Assembly (NCBI GenBank): GCA_026005075.1 | Contig: BPKJ01000008.1 | Location: 1-64,000, forward strand | Direction: 5' to 3' | Source: Lysobacteraceae bacterium | Lineage (GTDB): Bacteria; Pseudomonadota; Gammaproteobacteria; Xanthomonadales; Xanthomonadaceae | DNA: 64,000 nt | In this document: positions 46,006 through 60,988 of the stretch, piece by piece | Layout of the letters: each line of letters starts with the position of its first letter | Position numbering within the stretch: position 1 is the stretch's first letter | Made by a program: the position numbers and the translations under genes | The notes under the pieces: model-generated | What the model was told of the DNA's origin: nothing | What the model saw: the letters and a program-made list of their open reading frames with translations, nothing else | The model's database searches: none

Positions 46006-48488
46006 TCAGTCCACCGCAGTCTCCAGTTCGGCTGCCGCAACCGTACGCTGCAGGCGGAAGCCGACGTCGTCGTAGCCGCGCGCCGGATCGACCGATCCCT
46101 CGCGCTGCGTGCCTCGACGCTCGGCAAGGTCGCGCCAGCCGAGTCCCGCGACGCCACCGCTGACCCACTCGCGGACGTTGCCATGGCTGCTGCGCACGCC
46201 CATCCGGGAGGCGGGTCCGGCGCTTGCCGGCTGCGTGCCCTCGATCCGGCACGGGGCATCGGCCGCGCAGCGCGTACCGGCCGCGGCGGCGTGACGCTCG
46301 AGCTCGTCGGCGGTTGGCAACCCCAGCTTCCAGCCCTGCCTGCCGCCCAGCCACCGGGCATAGGCCTCGGCATCGGCCCGGCTGATGCAGACCACCGGAT
46401 GGTCGGCTTGCTGTGCAAAGCCGGGCGCCTGCCAGCTGCGCTTGCGCAGGGAGAGGACCGTGCCACGGACGCGGCAGGGGCTCGCCGGGTGCTTGGTCGC
46501 GGCGACGAAGTCCTGCCATTCGGCGCGGGTCACCGGCCGCGCCTGCAGCGCAAGCCCCGGACGCCCGCCCTCCGGCAGGCGCACGAGGCGCCAGTCGCCG
46601 GGACCGGGCAGGCGGTCACCGGGACGGGCCAGGATCAGCCTGCGCGACCAGTGCGGCTCGAACCACGCCGAGGGCAGGCCCAGCCCGCGGATCCGCGCCT
46701 TCAGCGCACGCACGGCGGCGAGGTCGCGGGCCTCGATGCCGCGCGCCAGCTGCGGCCCGCAGCGGCCCCCCGATCGCCTCGCGCAGGCCTGCCAGCGCGG
46801 CCTCCTCCAGCCGCAAGCGGCGTGGCGAGTTCGCGACCGCGCTCGAGCAGCTTGCTCGCCGTGTCGTCGTCGCCGCGCTCGATCGCGCCGACGATGTAGG
46901 GCGTGGCGGCCTCCAGCCAGGCCAGGCCGAGCTGGCGCAGGCGCTGCGCATCGGCGGCGAGCGCCTCGGCCGCGAGCAGGGACTCGTAGGCGTTGCCGCC
47001 CGGCGGTTGGGTCAGACGATGGCGACGGATCTGCGCCTCGGCAAAGGCCAGCATCCGCGCGTCGGCGGGCAGGTCGGCCAGCGGATCGGGCTCGGCCTCC
47101 GGCTCCGCCGCGGCCTCGACGGAGGCACTCCCGTCGTCGGTCTGCGCTGCCTCCACCCCGCCCGCGGCTTCGCCGTCGGCAGCGGGCCGCCCCGCGACGG
47201 GCAGGGCCGGCGCCGCCGGCGGCGCAGGGGCTGCCAGCTCGAGGGCTGCCGGCGCGGCCCGGACCGCAGGCGGCGCGGCCGGCGGCGCGCCGTTGCCTTG
47301 GTCCGCAAAGGGCCAGAGCGCCCGCAGCGCGAGTCCGGCCAACAGCAGCACGACCAGCCCCGCGCCGAGCTGGGCCGCCCGTCCGTGGCCGGCCAGGGCC
47401 CGCAGCCATGCCGCGGCGGAGCTGCGCCCCTGCCGCAGCCTGTCGCCGAGGCCGGCCAGCCGCACCGGCAGGGCGGCCGCGGCGGCACGGAGGCGGGCCG
47501 TCACGGGAGGCGGCCTGGGCGGCGGGGCCGCCGCAGGCTGCGAACGCTCGCGCACGGCCCGGGCCCAGTTGCCCAGCGCCTGCCAGCTCTGCCGGGCCAG
47601 CGCGGTCGGCGAGGGCGCGACCCCGAGCCGGGTGAGTCTGGCCTCGACCTCGTCCAGCGCCAGCATCATCTCGCGGGCGTCGGCGAAGCGGTCCTCCGGG
47701 CGCTTGGCCATGGCGCGGTCGATCAGCGCCTGCCAGTGCGCGAGCTGCGGCGGCAGCCGGGGGATCGGGTCGGTGGCGTGCATCAGCGCAAGGCCCAGCG
47801 GATCCGGGCTCTGGAACGGCAGCTCGCCGGTCAGCATCTCGAAGGTCAGCACGCCGAGGCTGTAGAGGTCGGCGCGGCCGTCCACCGACTCGCCACGCGC
47901 CTGCTCGGGCGCCATGTGCGCCACGCTGCCGATCGCCAGCCCGTGCCCGGTGACCCTGGAACGGTCGCGCCGCGAGAGGGCGATGCCGAAGTCGGTCAGC
48001 AGCGGGCGGTCGGCATTGTCGAACAGGACGTTCTCGGCCTTGACGTCGCGGTGCACCACGCCGCGCCCGTGCGCGTAGTCCAGCGCCCACAGCAGGGCGC
48101 GCAGCACCTCGACGATGCCGTGCTGGTCGTTGCGCAGGTCGCGCTGGCCGAGGTGCCCGCGCGAGAGGTAGGGCAGCACGTAGTAGAGCAGCCCGTGCTC
48201 GGTCCGCCCGATCTCGTAGATGCCGACGATGCAAGGGTGCTGCAGCTTGGCGATGATCTGCGCCTCACGCTCGAAGCGCAGCTTGCTCACCTCGTCGCGC
48301 AGGGCCTCCGGCTGGATCACCTTGATCGCGACCTGCCGGTCCAGCGACTCCTGGATGCCGAGGTAGACGTAGGCCATGCCCCCCCGTCCCAGCAGGCGCA
48401 GCACCCGGTAGCCGGGGATCTCCGGCATCACGCCGGTCAGAAGTTCGTGCAGCTCCTCGGGCGAATACTCGGGCTGGGGCGCGGCCAT
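46006..48488 (-). pseudogene. Ser/Thr protein kinase with C-terminal FGE-sulfatase domain, two frameshifts
   Basis: From ATG 48488: Hanks-type kinase (residues ~25-280) with GRGGMAYVYLG, VAIKVIQ, VVHRDVKAENVLF and LTDFGIALS; cytoplasmic linker; one membrane helix ~370-390 (GAGLVVLLLAGLALRALWPF); Ala/Pro-rich periplasmic stretch; helical region (YESLLAAEALAADAQRLRQL). The frame breaks at 46815-46816 (AA pair) and again at the run of six C at 46766-46771. Removing one base at each yields 826 aa ending in an FGE/SUMF1-like domain (ARPVTRAEWQDFVAATKHPA, HPVVCISRADAEAYARWLGG, HGNVREWVSGGV). Both insertions lie in homopolymers and could be sequencing errors. Confidence 0.85.
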
Positions 48489-48662
48489 GGCGGCACTTGG
48501 TGGAGCCGGGCGTTCAAGCATACGCCAGCCCGGGCGCGCTGGCGACGGCGGATCCCTCGCCAGCATCCGCACGGCCGGGGAAGGCGGCCCGCAGCGCGCC
48601 CGGGAAGGCGGCACGGCGGCCCGAGGCGGCGGGGCGGTGGCGTCCGCCCCGACGGGCGCGTA

Positions 48663-51578
<2,916 letters not shown>

Positions 51579-51685
51579 GTCGGCAGCTCCGCAGGGCAAG
51601 GGGAGGGCGTGCAGTGGAAGGCGGCGGAGCCGGCGCGTGCCGACTCCGTTTGGTGCGACCGCGCGGCGTGCCGCACGGCCGGTGC

Positions 51686-51856
51686 TTCCCCCTCTGTCCT
51701 TTTGCCTGAGAGTTTGGGCCCTGCGGGCCACATGCCCCTTCGGCGCCGGCACGAGCCGGTCTCTCCAGAGCTGCTCGCGCGCGGCGGTACGGGGGCCTGA
51801 GCGATTACGGGGGTTGCGCCTTCGGCAGTGGCGGGGCCACTTCTCCCGCCGCGAGC
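51686..51856 (-). promoter_or_regulatory. tandem glycine riboswitch upstream of gcvP
   Basis: On the minus strand two aptamers follow one another. The 5' aptamer (51781-51856) reads gcgggagaag ... tgccgaaggcgcaac ... cgctcaggc. The 3' aptamer (51686-51772) reads tctggagagacc ... gcgccgaagggg ... aactctcaggcaaaaggac. The core ggagag, gccgaagg and ctcaggcaaaaggac elements are those of glycine aptamers. Such tandems normally turn on glycine cleavage genes when glycine is abundant. The 3' aptamer ends about 110 bp before the gcvP start. Confidence 0.9.
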
Positions 51857-51869
51857 ATGGAGCGGCGGG

Positions 51870-51875
51870 AGTATA
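51870..51875 (-). promoter_or_regulatory. -10 element of the gcvP leader
   Basis: tatact on the minus strand, about 14 bp before the first riboswitch aptamer, which matches a start just upstream of the aptamer P1 stem. No good -35 is seen. Confidence 0.4.
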
Positions 51876-52033
51876 GCGGATGCCTTGCCAGCCGATGCGG
51901 TCACCCGGCGCGGGACGGTGCGGGCGGTGCTGGGTGCCCTCGGTAGCGTGCTGGCGTTGCGCCTGCCGGAGGCCGAGGCCGGCGCCGACTGAACCGACGC
52001 CGGCGGCGGGCTGCACGGCGCCGCGTAAAACCG

Positions 52034-52039
52034 TACAAT
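52034..52039 (+). promoter_or_regulatory. -10 element of the suf operon
   Basis: tacaat lies 36 bp before the regulator gene, with a weak ctgcac 17 bp upstream as -35. The A/T-rich island taaaaccgtacaataatggt is unusual in this GC-rich sequence and could include the Rrf2-type operator, but no confident operator was identified. Confidence 0.5.
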
Positions 52040-52075
52040 AATGGTCCGCTTTAGCCCGCAGCCCCGCTGCCAGCC

Positions 52076-52525
52076 ATGTTCCGGATCAGCAAGCTCACCG
52101 ATTACGCCACCGTGGTGCTGACGCTCCTCGCACGCGACGAGGCCGCGATCCACAGCGCCAGCGGGCTGGCCGCGCAGGCCCGCCTCGAACCGCCGACGGT
52201 GAGCAAGCTGCTGAAGATGCTCGGCCAGGCAGGGCTGGTCGAGTCGTTCCGCGGGGCGCACGGCGGCTACCGCCTGGCCCGGCCCGCGGCGGCGATCAGC
52301 GTGGCCGAGATCGTCGCCGCGATCGAGGGCCCGATCGGCGTCACCGAGTGCGCCGTTCACGACGGCCTGTGCGACCACGAGACCCATTGCGGCGTGCGTG
52401 CCAACTGGCGCCGGATCAGCGAGGCGGTGGAGGCCGCGCTGCGCTCGGTGAGTCTGGCCGACATGCTCGACGCCCCCTCGCCCGCGCCGACCCGGCGCAT
52501 CCCCTCGCGGCTGGCAGCCCACTGA
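52076..52525 (+). CDS. SUF-system Rrf2-family regulator
   Basis: 149 aa. [20 protein letters not shown] and a winged helix-turn-helix ([31 protein letters not shown]) define Rrf2/IscR-type regulators. Three cysteines in [20 protein letters not shown] are placed to hold a 2Fe-2S cluster. It is the first gene of the suf operon, 14 bp before sufB, so it probably senses Fe-S status and autoregulates (family knowledge). Confidence 0.92.
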   Translation: MFRISKLTDYATVVLTLLARDEAAIHSASGLAAQARLEPPTVSKLLKMLGQAGLVESFRGAHGGYRLARPAAAISVAEIVAAIEGPIGVTECAVHDGLCDHETHCGVRANWRRISEAVEAALRSVSLADMLDAPSPAPTRRIPSRLAAH

Positions 52526-52539
52526 ATCCGGATACCGAG

Positions 52540-53978
<1,439 letters not shown>

Positions 53979-53982
<4 letters not shown>

Positions 53983-54233
53983 GCGCCACGGACGCGCTGG
54001 CGACGGTCGGCGTCGCGCTGCTGCTGCTCGCCTTCCTGGGTCAGCAGCGCGGCTGGATGGGCGAGCGCTCGCCGGGCTACCTCCTGCTCAACCTCGCCGG
54101 GGCGGTGCTTGCCGGCCTTGCGGCCTGGCTGGGCGGCATCCTGCCCTTCGTGGTGCTGGAGGCCGTCTGGGCCGGTGTCGCGCTGGCCGGCCTCCTCGAT
54201 ATCGCCCGCCGCCGCACCGGCCCCTGTCCGTGA
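53979..54233 (+). CDS. small CBU_0592-like membrane protein inside the suf operon
   Basis: 84 aa, ATG overlapping the sufB stop (ATGA). Three hydrophobic helices are visible: [40 protein letters not shown] and [20 protein letters not shown]. The pattern (YLLLNLAG then FVxLEAVWA) fits the small CBU_0592-type membrane family. It lies between sufB and sufC in the same direction. No known role in Fe-S assembly. Confidence 0.75.
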
Positions 54234-54297
54234 GCCTCGCCCTCCGCGCCCCCACCTGCGCCCTGCGCGCCCGCAATCCACTCTGAAGGTCCAACGC

Positions 54298-55059
<762 letters not shown>

Positions 55060-55062
55060 GCC

Positions 55063-56346
55063 ATGGACGGACTGATCGCATCGCTGCTGGACCAGCACGC
55101 CGCCCTGCCGGATGCGGTGCGCGAGGCCGCGCCGCGGCGGCGGGCGCGGGAGGCACTCGAGAGCGACGGTCTGCCCGGGCCGCGCGCCGAGAGCTGGAAA
55201 TACACCCCGCTCCGCGCGCTGGCGCGGCGCCGCTTCGAGGCCGCCCGCGGAGCCCGGCCCGGCGCGGCCCTTGCCGAGCAGGTGCGGCGCATTCCCGGCC
55301 CGCGCCTGGTGCTGGTCAACGGACGCTGGGACGCTGCGCTGTCCGAGCTCTCCGGCCTGCCGGTGGGCCTTGTCTTCGGGCCGCTGTCCGAGCGCCTGGC
55401 CCACGGCGAGGGCGCGCGCTGCTGGCCCGGCCCTTCGCGCGGCGAGGAGGCGGTGTTCGCGCGCATCAACACCCTGCTGGCGCGGACGGCGGCTGGCTGC
55501 GCATCGCGCCCGGTGCCGCGCTGGACCGCCCGGTGCACGATCGTGCATGTCGCGGTGCCGGAAGCGGCCGAGGTGGCCTGGCATCTGCGCACGCGGATCG
55601 AGCTCGGCGCCGGCGCGCGGGCGCGCCTCTGCGAGCGCTTCCTCGGCGACGGGCCGCACCGCAACCTCGGCACCGCGGTGGTCGAGATCGCCCTCGGCGA
55701 GGGCGCGCTGCTGGAGCATCTCGTCGAGCAGGACGAGGGCGCCGGCAGCGCGCTGTTCCGGCGCACCGAAGGCACGCTTGCGGCCGCGTCCTGCTACCGG
55801 CGGCTGGATCTCGAGCTCGGCGGCGGGCTCTCCCGCCACGAGCTGTGCGTCGTGCTGGACGGGGCGGGCGCTGCGCTGCACGCCAGCGGCGTGCTGCTGG
55901 GCGAGGGCAGTGCCCACCTCGACACCCGGCTTGCCGTCGACCACGCCGCGGCGGGGGCGCGTTCGAGCCTGCTCTGGCGCGGGCTGGGCCGCGGCCGCGC
56001 GCGGATCGCCTTCCACGGCGGCATCCTGATCCGCCCCGGCGCCGACGGCAGCGATGCTGCGCTCGCCAACAAGAACCTGCTGCTCTCGCCCGAGGCCGAG
56101 ATCGACACCCGGCCGGTGCTCGAGATCCACGCCGACGAGGTCAAGGCCGCGCACGGCGCGACGGTGGGCCGGCTCGACGCGGACGCGCTGTTCTACCTGC
56201 GCGCGCGCGGCGTGCCGCGCGCGCAGGCCGAGGCGCTGCTGACCGCGGCCTTCTGCCTGGAAACGGTGGCGCTGCTCAGCGACCCGGCCCTTGCCGCGCA
56301 GGCCGGCGAGCGGCTGCGCGCCGCGCTCGGCGGAGGCATGGCATGA
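55063..56346 (+). CDS. sufD: Fe-S cluster assembly protein SufD
   Basis: 427 aa. The C-terminal half carries the SufB/D beta-helix pattern (SRHELCVVLDGAGAALHASG, SLLWRGLGRGRARIAFHGGI, NKNLLLSPEAEIDTRPVLEI, ADEVKAAHGATVGRLDADAL with the conserved His). The N-terminal GPRAESWKYTPLRALARRRF is typical of SufD. It lies 3 bp after sufC and overlaps sufS by four bases. Confidence 0.96.
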   Translation: MDGLIASLLDQHAALPDAVREAAPRRRAREALESDGLPGPRAESWKYTPLRALARRRFEAARGARPGAALAEQVRRIPGPRLVLVNGRWDAALSELSGLPVGLVFGPLSERLAHGEGARCWPGPSRGEEAVFARINTLLARTAAGCASRPVPRWTARCTIVHVAVPEAAEVAWHLRTRIELGAGARARLCERFLGDGPHRNLGTAVVEIALGEGALLEHLVEQDEGAGSALFRRTEGTLAAASCYRRLDLELGGGLSRHELCVVLDGAGAALHASGVLLGEGSAHLDTRLAVDHAAAGARSSLLWRGLGRGRARIAFHGGILIRPGADGSDAALANKNLLLSPEAEIDTRPVLEIHADEVKAAHGATVGRLDADALFYLRARGVPRAQAEALLTAAFCLETVALLSDPALAAQAGERLRAALGGGMA

Positions 56347-57563
56347 GCGAGGTCGACTGGGGTCGGGTGCGCGCCGACTTCCCGCTGCTGGAGCGCAAGG
56401 TCCACGGCAAGCCGCTGGTCTACCTCGACTCGGCCAACACCGCGCAGAAGCCGGCGGCGGTGATCGAGGCCGTCGATGCCTTCTACCGTCGCCACAACGC
56501 CAACGTCAGCCGGGCCGTGCACGCCCTGGGCACCGAGGCGACCGAGGCCTACGAGGGCGCACGTGGCAGGCTGGCGCGCTTTCTCAACGTCGCCGCGCAG
56601 GACCTCGTGCTCTGTTCCGGCACCACCTTCGCCATCAACCTCGTGGCCTGGAGCTTCGCCCAGCCGCGGCTCGCCGCCGGCGACCGCATCCTGGTCAGCC
56701 GCATGGAGCACCACGCCAACATCGTGCCCTGGCAGCTGGTCGCCGAGCGCACCGGGGCGCAGGTGGTGCCGCTGGAGATCACCCCGCAGGGGGAGATCGA
56801 CCTCGACGCGCTCGACCGCGAACTCGCGCGCGGCGCGCGCCTGCTCGCGGTGACCCATGTCTCCAACGTGCTGGGGACCATCAACCCGGTGCGCGAGATC
56901 TGCCAGCGCGCCCGCCGCCACGGCGTCTTCACCGTGGTCGACGGCTCGCAGGCGGTGCCGCACCAGCCGGTCGACGTCGGCGCGATCGGCTGCGACTTCT
57001 ACGCCTTCACCGGGCACAAGCTGTGCGGGCCGACCGGCACCGGCGGGCTGTGGGGGCGGCGCGAGCACTGGCAGTCCATGCCGCCCTTCCTCGGCGGGGG
57101 CGAGATGATCCGCGAGGTGCGCTTCGAGGGCACCACCTTCAACGATCCCCCGCACCGTTTCGAGGCGGGCACCCCCAACATCGCCGGTTTCGTCGGCCTG
57201 GGCGCGGCGGTGGACTACCTCTCGGCCATCGGCATGCAGGCCATCGCCCGCCGCGAGCGCGAGCTGCTCGAGCATGCGCTCGCGCGGCTCGCCGAGGTGC
57301 CCGGCCTGCGCCTGATCGGCAACCCGCCCGCGCGCGCGGCGATCCTGAGCTTCCTGGTCGAGGGCGCGCATGCGCACGATCTGGCCACCCTGCTCGACCT
57401 CGAGGGCATCGCGGTGCGCTCCGGCCACCACTGCGCCCACCCCTTGATGCAGTTCTACGGCGTGCCGGCGACCTGCCGCGCCTCGCTGGCGTTCTGGAAC
57501 ACCGAGGCCGAGATCGACGCCCTCGTCGACGGCATCGGCAAGGTCCGCCGGCAGCTGGCCTGA
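56343..57563 (+). CDS. sufS: cysteine desulfurase SufS
   Basis: 406 aa PLP enzyme that releases sulfur from cysteine for SUF. YLDSANTAQKPAAVIEAVDA, GTTFAINLVAWSFA, EHHANIVPWQLVAERTGAQV, PLP Lys in FTGHKLCGPTGTGGLWG, and the nucleophile Cys in RSGHHCAHPLMQFYG (class II SufS) are all present. It is the last gene of the operon; no sufE or sufA/sufU follows in the window. Confidence 0.97.
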   Translation: MSEVDWGRVRADFPLLERKVHGKPLVYLDSANTAQKPAAVIEAVDAFYRRHNANVSRAVHALGTEATEAYEGARGRLARFLNVAAQDLVLCSGTTFAINLVAWSFAQPRLAAGDRILVSRMEHHANIVPWQLVAERTGAQVVPLEITPQGEIDLDALDRELARGARLLAVTHVSNVLGTINPVREICQRARRHGVFTVVDGSQAVPHQPVDVGAIGCDFYAFTGHKLCGPTGTGGLWGRREHWQSMPPFLGGGEMIREVRFEGTTFNDPPHRFEAGTPNIAGFVGLGAAVDYLSAIGMQAIARRERELLEHALARLAEVPGLRLIGNPPARAAILSFLVEGAHAHDLATLLDLEGIAVRSGHHCAHPLMQFYGVPATCRASLAFWNTEAEIDALVDGIGKVRRQLA

Positions 57564-57863
57564 GCGCAAGGCACCGCGCCCGCTCCCGCAGGCCGGCCCC
57601 GGTCGCCCCGAGGCCGCGCCCGTGTCGCGGCGGCCGCCACCCGCGCCCGCCGCCCATGCGCCCCGAACCTCCCTTGTCGCCCCTGGCACCGGCCTGCCTT
57701 ACCCGCCCCGCGCACCCAGGCGGCGGGGCGCTCGCGGCGGAACGCACCCGTGCAGGGGCGGCGCAGCGCCTGGCAAGAATCCCCCGAACGGCCCGCTCCG
57801 CATCGCCCTGCGCGCAGCGCACCCTTGCCGGGCGGGCTGCGGCCCAAGAGCGATGGGAGTGGG
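57564..57863. other. 300-bp gap between sufS and the CRISPR array
   Basis: No gene, repeat or terminator hairpin that I trust. It is Pro/Arg/Ala-coding in several frames on both strands, which is normal for this base composition. Confidence 0.5.
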
Positions 57864-58173
57864 GTCCTGACCCCTTCTCGATCAGGGCGGCGTTGCGGGT
57901 CGTGCCTCAACGGAAAATCCAGGCAACGCCGCCGTCGTAATCCCTTTGCGATCAGGGCATCGCTGCGCGGGTCTGCGCTGGTCCGGCAGGCAGGCCGGTT
58001 GGTCGTAATCCCTTTGAGATCAGGGCATCGCTGCGCGTCTGTTGCCCTGCCGAGCGTCGCCGGCTGCAGAGTCGTAATCCCTTTGAGATCAGGGCATCGC
58101 TGCGCGCACTACGAGTCGGAGGCGTGCAGTCGCAGGCGTCGTAATCCCTTTGAGATCAGGGCATCGCTGCGCG
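57864..58173 (-). CRISPR. CRISPR array 1 (four good repeats plus one degenerate, four spacers)
   Basis: 36-bp repeats on the plus strand start gtcgtaatccctttgagatc and end catcgctgcgcg, at 57934, 58002, 58071 and 58138. Spacers are 31-33 bp. A fifth copy at 57864-57899 differs at 10 of 36 positions and the 57934 copy at one, so decay is at the left end. The leader is therefore on the right (58174 onward) and transcription runs leftward on the minus strand. Spacer targets could not be checked. Confidence 0.95.
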
Positions 58174-58257
58174 AGCGAGGGGTCAAAAAACCGAAGTCCT
58201 TCAATGTCTTGCCGCAGGGGGTTTGGAAGTCGGCCCCTCCTCGCGAAGATGTCTTGC
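58174..58257 (-). promoter_or_regulatory. leader of CRISPR array 1
   Basis: 84 bp next to the intact end of array 1. It differs at only four positions from the inverted copy in front of array 2 (62261-62344), including the shared cttcggttttttgacccctc beside the first repeat. Similarity continues weakly beyond it, with tgctagagt as a possible extended -10 upstream (about 58274-58282 on the minus strand). Confidence 0.85.
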
Positions 58258-58346
58258 AACGGGCGTGGTGCCGCGGCCACTCTAGCACGCCTTGCGAGCG
58301 GGGCTCCAGCGGAGGGCGGCCCTGCGGTCGGGCTTGCGCTCCGGCT

Positions 58347-59285
58347 TCAGTCGGCAAGGCGATAGCCGCCCAGGCCGAAGGTCGCCTCCTTGCCCACGTG
58401 GAGCCACTGCCCGAGGTGCAGGAAGGGCGCGAACGGAGCAAGCTCGCCGCTCAGGCGCCATGCGCCGACCACGCCGCCAAGATGCACGGCGCGCCGCTGG
58501 CGGTTCGAATAGCGGCTGCCGTCCTGCCAGACGAGGTCGGTCTCGCTGCGGATGGCCTCGGCGCGCCGGGCCAGCGCGGCAAAATCGAGATCCAGCGGTC
58601 CTGCGCCGTGGAACTCGGCGATCAGCGCGATCCGCCGCACCAGGCCCATGAGGAGCTTGCGCGCCGTGTGCTCGTCCCGCGCGGCGCGACGGCCGTTGGT
58701 CTGCAGGCGCAGCGGAGTGAAAAACTGCAGGCAGACGGTACGCTCCAGCCTCGGCGCGGGGGGCAGGTCCGGCGCATGGGGCCGCGGCGAGGTCTCGCCG
58801 CGCTCGAGCACGACGGTGTCGGTCACCCCCTCGTGCACGACGCGCACGAGCTCGGCCCTGCCATCACCGCGGCCGACCCCGCGCCGGAACGCCCAGGCGT
58901 GGGCGCGCAGCAGGCTCGGCAGCAGCCCCAGCGCCCGCCCGGCCAGCACCGTGTGGTAGGCCAGCCGATCGCCGGGCCGGTAGTCGTGCGGGCCGGTCTG
59001 CGGCGGCTCGATCACGTAGGGTTTGGGGACCTGCGAGAAGCGCTGCAGGAGGTCCGGATGACCGCGCGGCGGACGGGTCTCGAAGACCACGCCATAGGCG
59101 CAGGAGGCAAGCAGTGGGCAGCCATCGCAGACCGGCTTGTCGGTGATGCAGACCGCTTGGCGCAGCGCCATGCCCCAGGCGCCGCGCAGCGTCGATCCGG
59201 CAAAGGCCGGCAGGCTGAGCGGCGCGGTGACCTCGAACTCCAGCCGGTAGCGGGCCACCGGCAGGGCAGCGGCCGGGTCGCTCAT
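58347..59285 (-). CDS. cas6: Cas6-type pre-crRNA processing endoribonuclease (RAMP)
   Basis: 312 aa. RYRLEFEVTAPLSLPAFAGS with TLRGAWGMALRQAVC is the Cas6 family (COG5551/PF10040) start, and a four-Cys block CDGCPLLASCAYG follows, as in many of these proteins. FTPLRLQTNGR, then LVRRIALIAEFHG and the C-terminal glycine-rich HVGKEATFGLGGYRL close the RAMP fold. It cuts repeats of pre-crRNA. It lies between leader 1 and the first cas2, on the minus strand, divergent from the latter. Confidence 0.9.
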   Translation of the reverse strand: MSDPAAALPVARYRLEFEVTAPLSLPAFAGSTLRGAWGMALRQAVCITDKPVCDGCPLLASCAYGVVFETRPPRGHPDLLQRFSQVPKPYVIEPPQTGPHDYRPGDRLAYHTVLAGRALGLLPSLLRAHAWAFRRGVGRGDGRAELVRVVHEGVTDTVVLERGETSPRPHAPDLPPAPRLERTVCLQFFTPLRLQTNGRRAARDEHTARKLLMGLVRRIALIAEFHGAGPLDLDFAALARRAEAIRSETDLVWQDGSRYSNRQRRAVHLGGVVGAWRLSGELAPFAPFLHLGQWLHVGKEATFGLGGYRLAD

Positions 59286-59515
59286 GTGCAACGGCACCGC
59301 TCGAGGCGGTCGGAGGGGAACAGCAGCAGGTCGTGCATCGTGGAGGATCCGGTCTTGCGGGACAGGCGTGCGGCGTGTGCGCACAGGCCCGAGCATGATC
59401 GCCGCACCGGGGCGCGCCGGGGAAGCACCCCCATCCTGCCGTCCCGCGCGCCGATCGCCGTGGCTGCAAGCTTGCCGGAATCGTCCCGGCCCCCGCCTGA
59501 GGCAAGCTCGCCAGG
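59286..59515. other. 230-bp divergent region between cas6 and cas2
   Basis: The intergenic segment holds the start regions of cas6 (minus) and cas2a (plus). No repeat copy or clear -10/-35 pair was found. Confidence 0.45.
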
Positions 59516-59794
59516 GTGGACGCGCAACGTGCCCTGTTTCTCGTCGCCTACGACATCGCCGATCCGCGCCGGCTGGCGCGAGTCGGCCGTTGCCTTGCAG
59601 GGTATCGGGTCGCCGGCCAGAAATCCTTGATCGAAATCTGGGTCACCCCTGCCGAGCTCGCTGCCCTCCGCACCCGGCTGGACTCGCTCATCGACCCGCA
59701 GGAGGACCGTGTGCATGGGTTTGGCCTCGATCCGCGCATGAAGCCGTGGCTTTTCGGTCGTGCCACCCATTTCGAGCAGCCCTGGTTCGCCATC

Positions 59795-59800
<6 letters not shown>
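59516..59800 (+). CDS. cas2: Cas2, first copy
   Basis: 94 aa from GTG 59516. RALFLVAYDIADPRRLARVG holds the ferredoxin-like strand with the conserved Asp (YDIADP), followed by QKSLIEIWVTPAELAALRTR and the strand-helix end. The tail after residue ~65 (DRVHGFGLDPRMKPWLFGRA) differs from the second Cas2 and is closer to the variants found with COG5551-type Cas6. The TGA stop (59798-59800) lies inside the left arm of a 10-bp inverted repeat, so the IS110 copy may have supplied the end of the gene. Confidence 0.9.

Positions 59801-60988
<1,188 letters not shown>

Noticed and set aside
52020..52060. IscR/SufR operator near the suf promoter
   Set aside because: The A/T-rich island only loosely matches IscR type 2 motifs; not enough to call a site.
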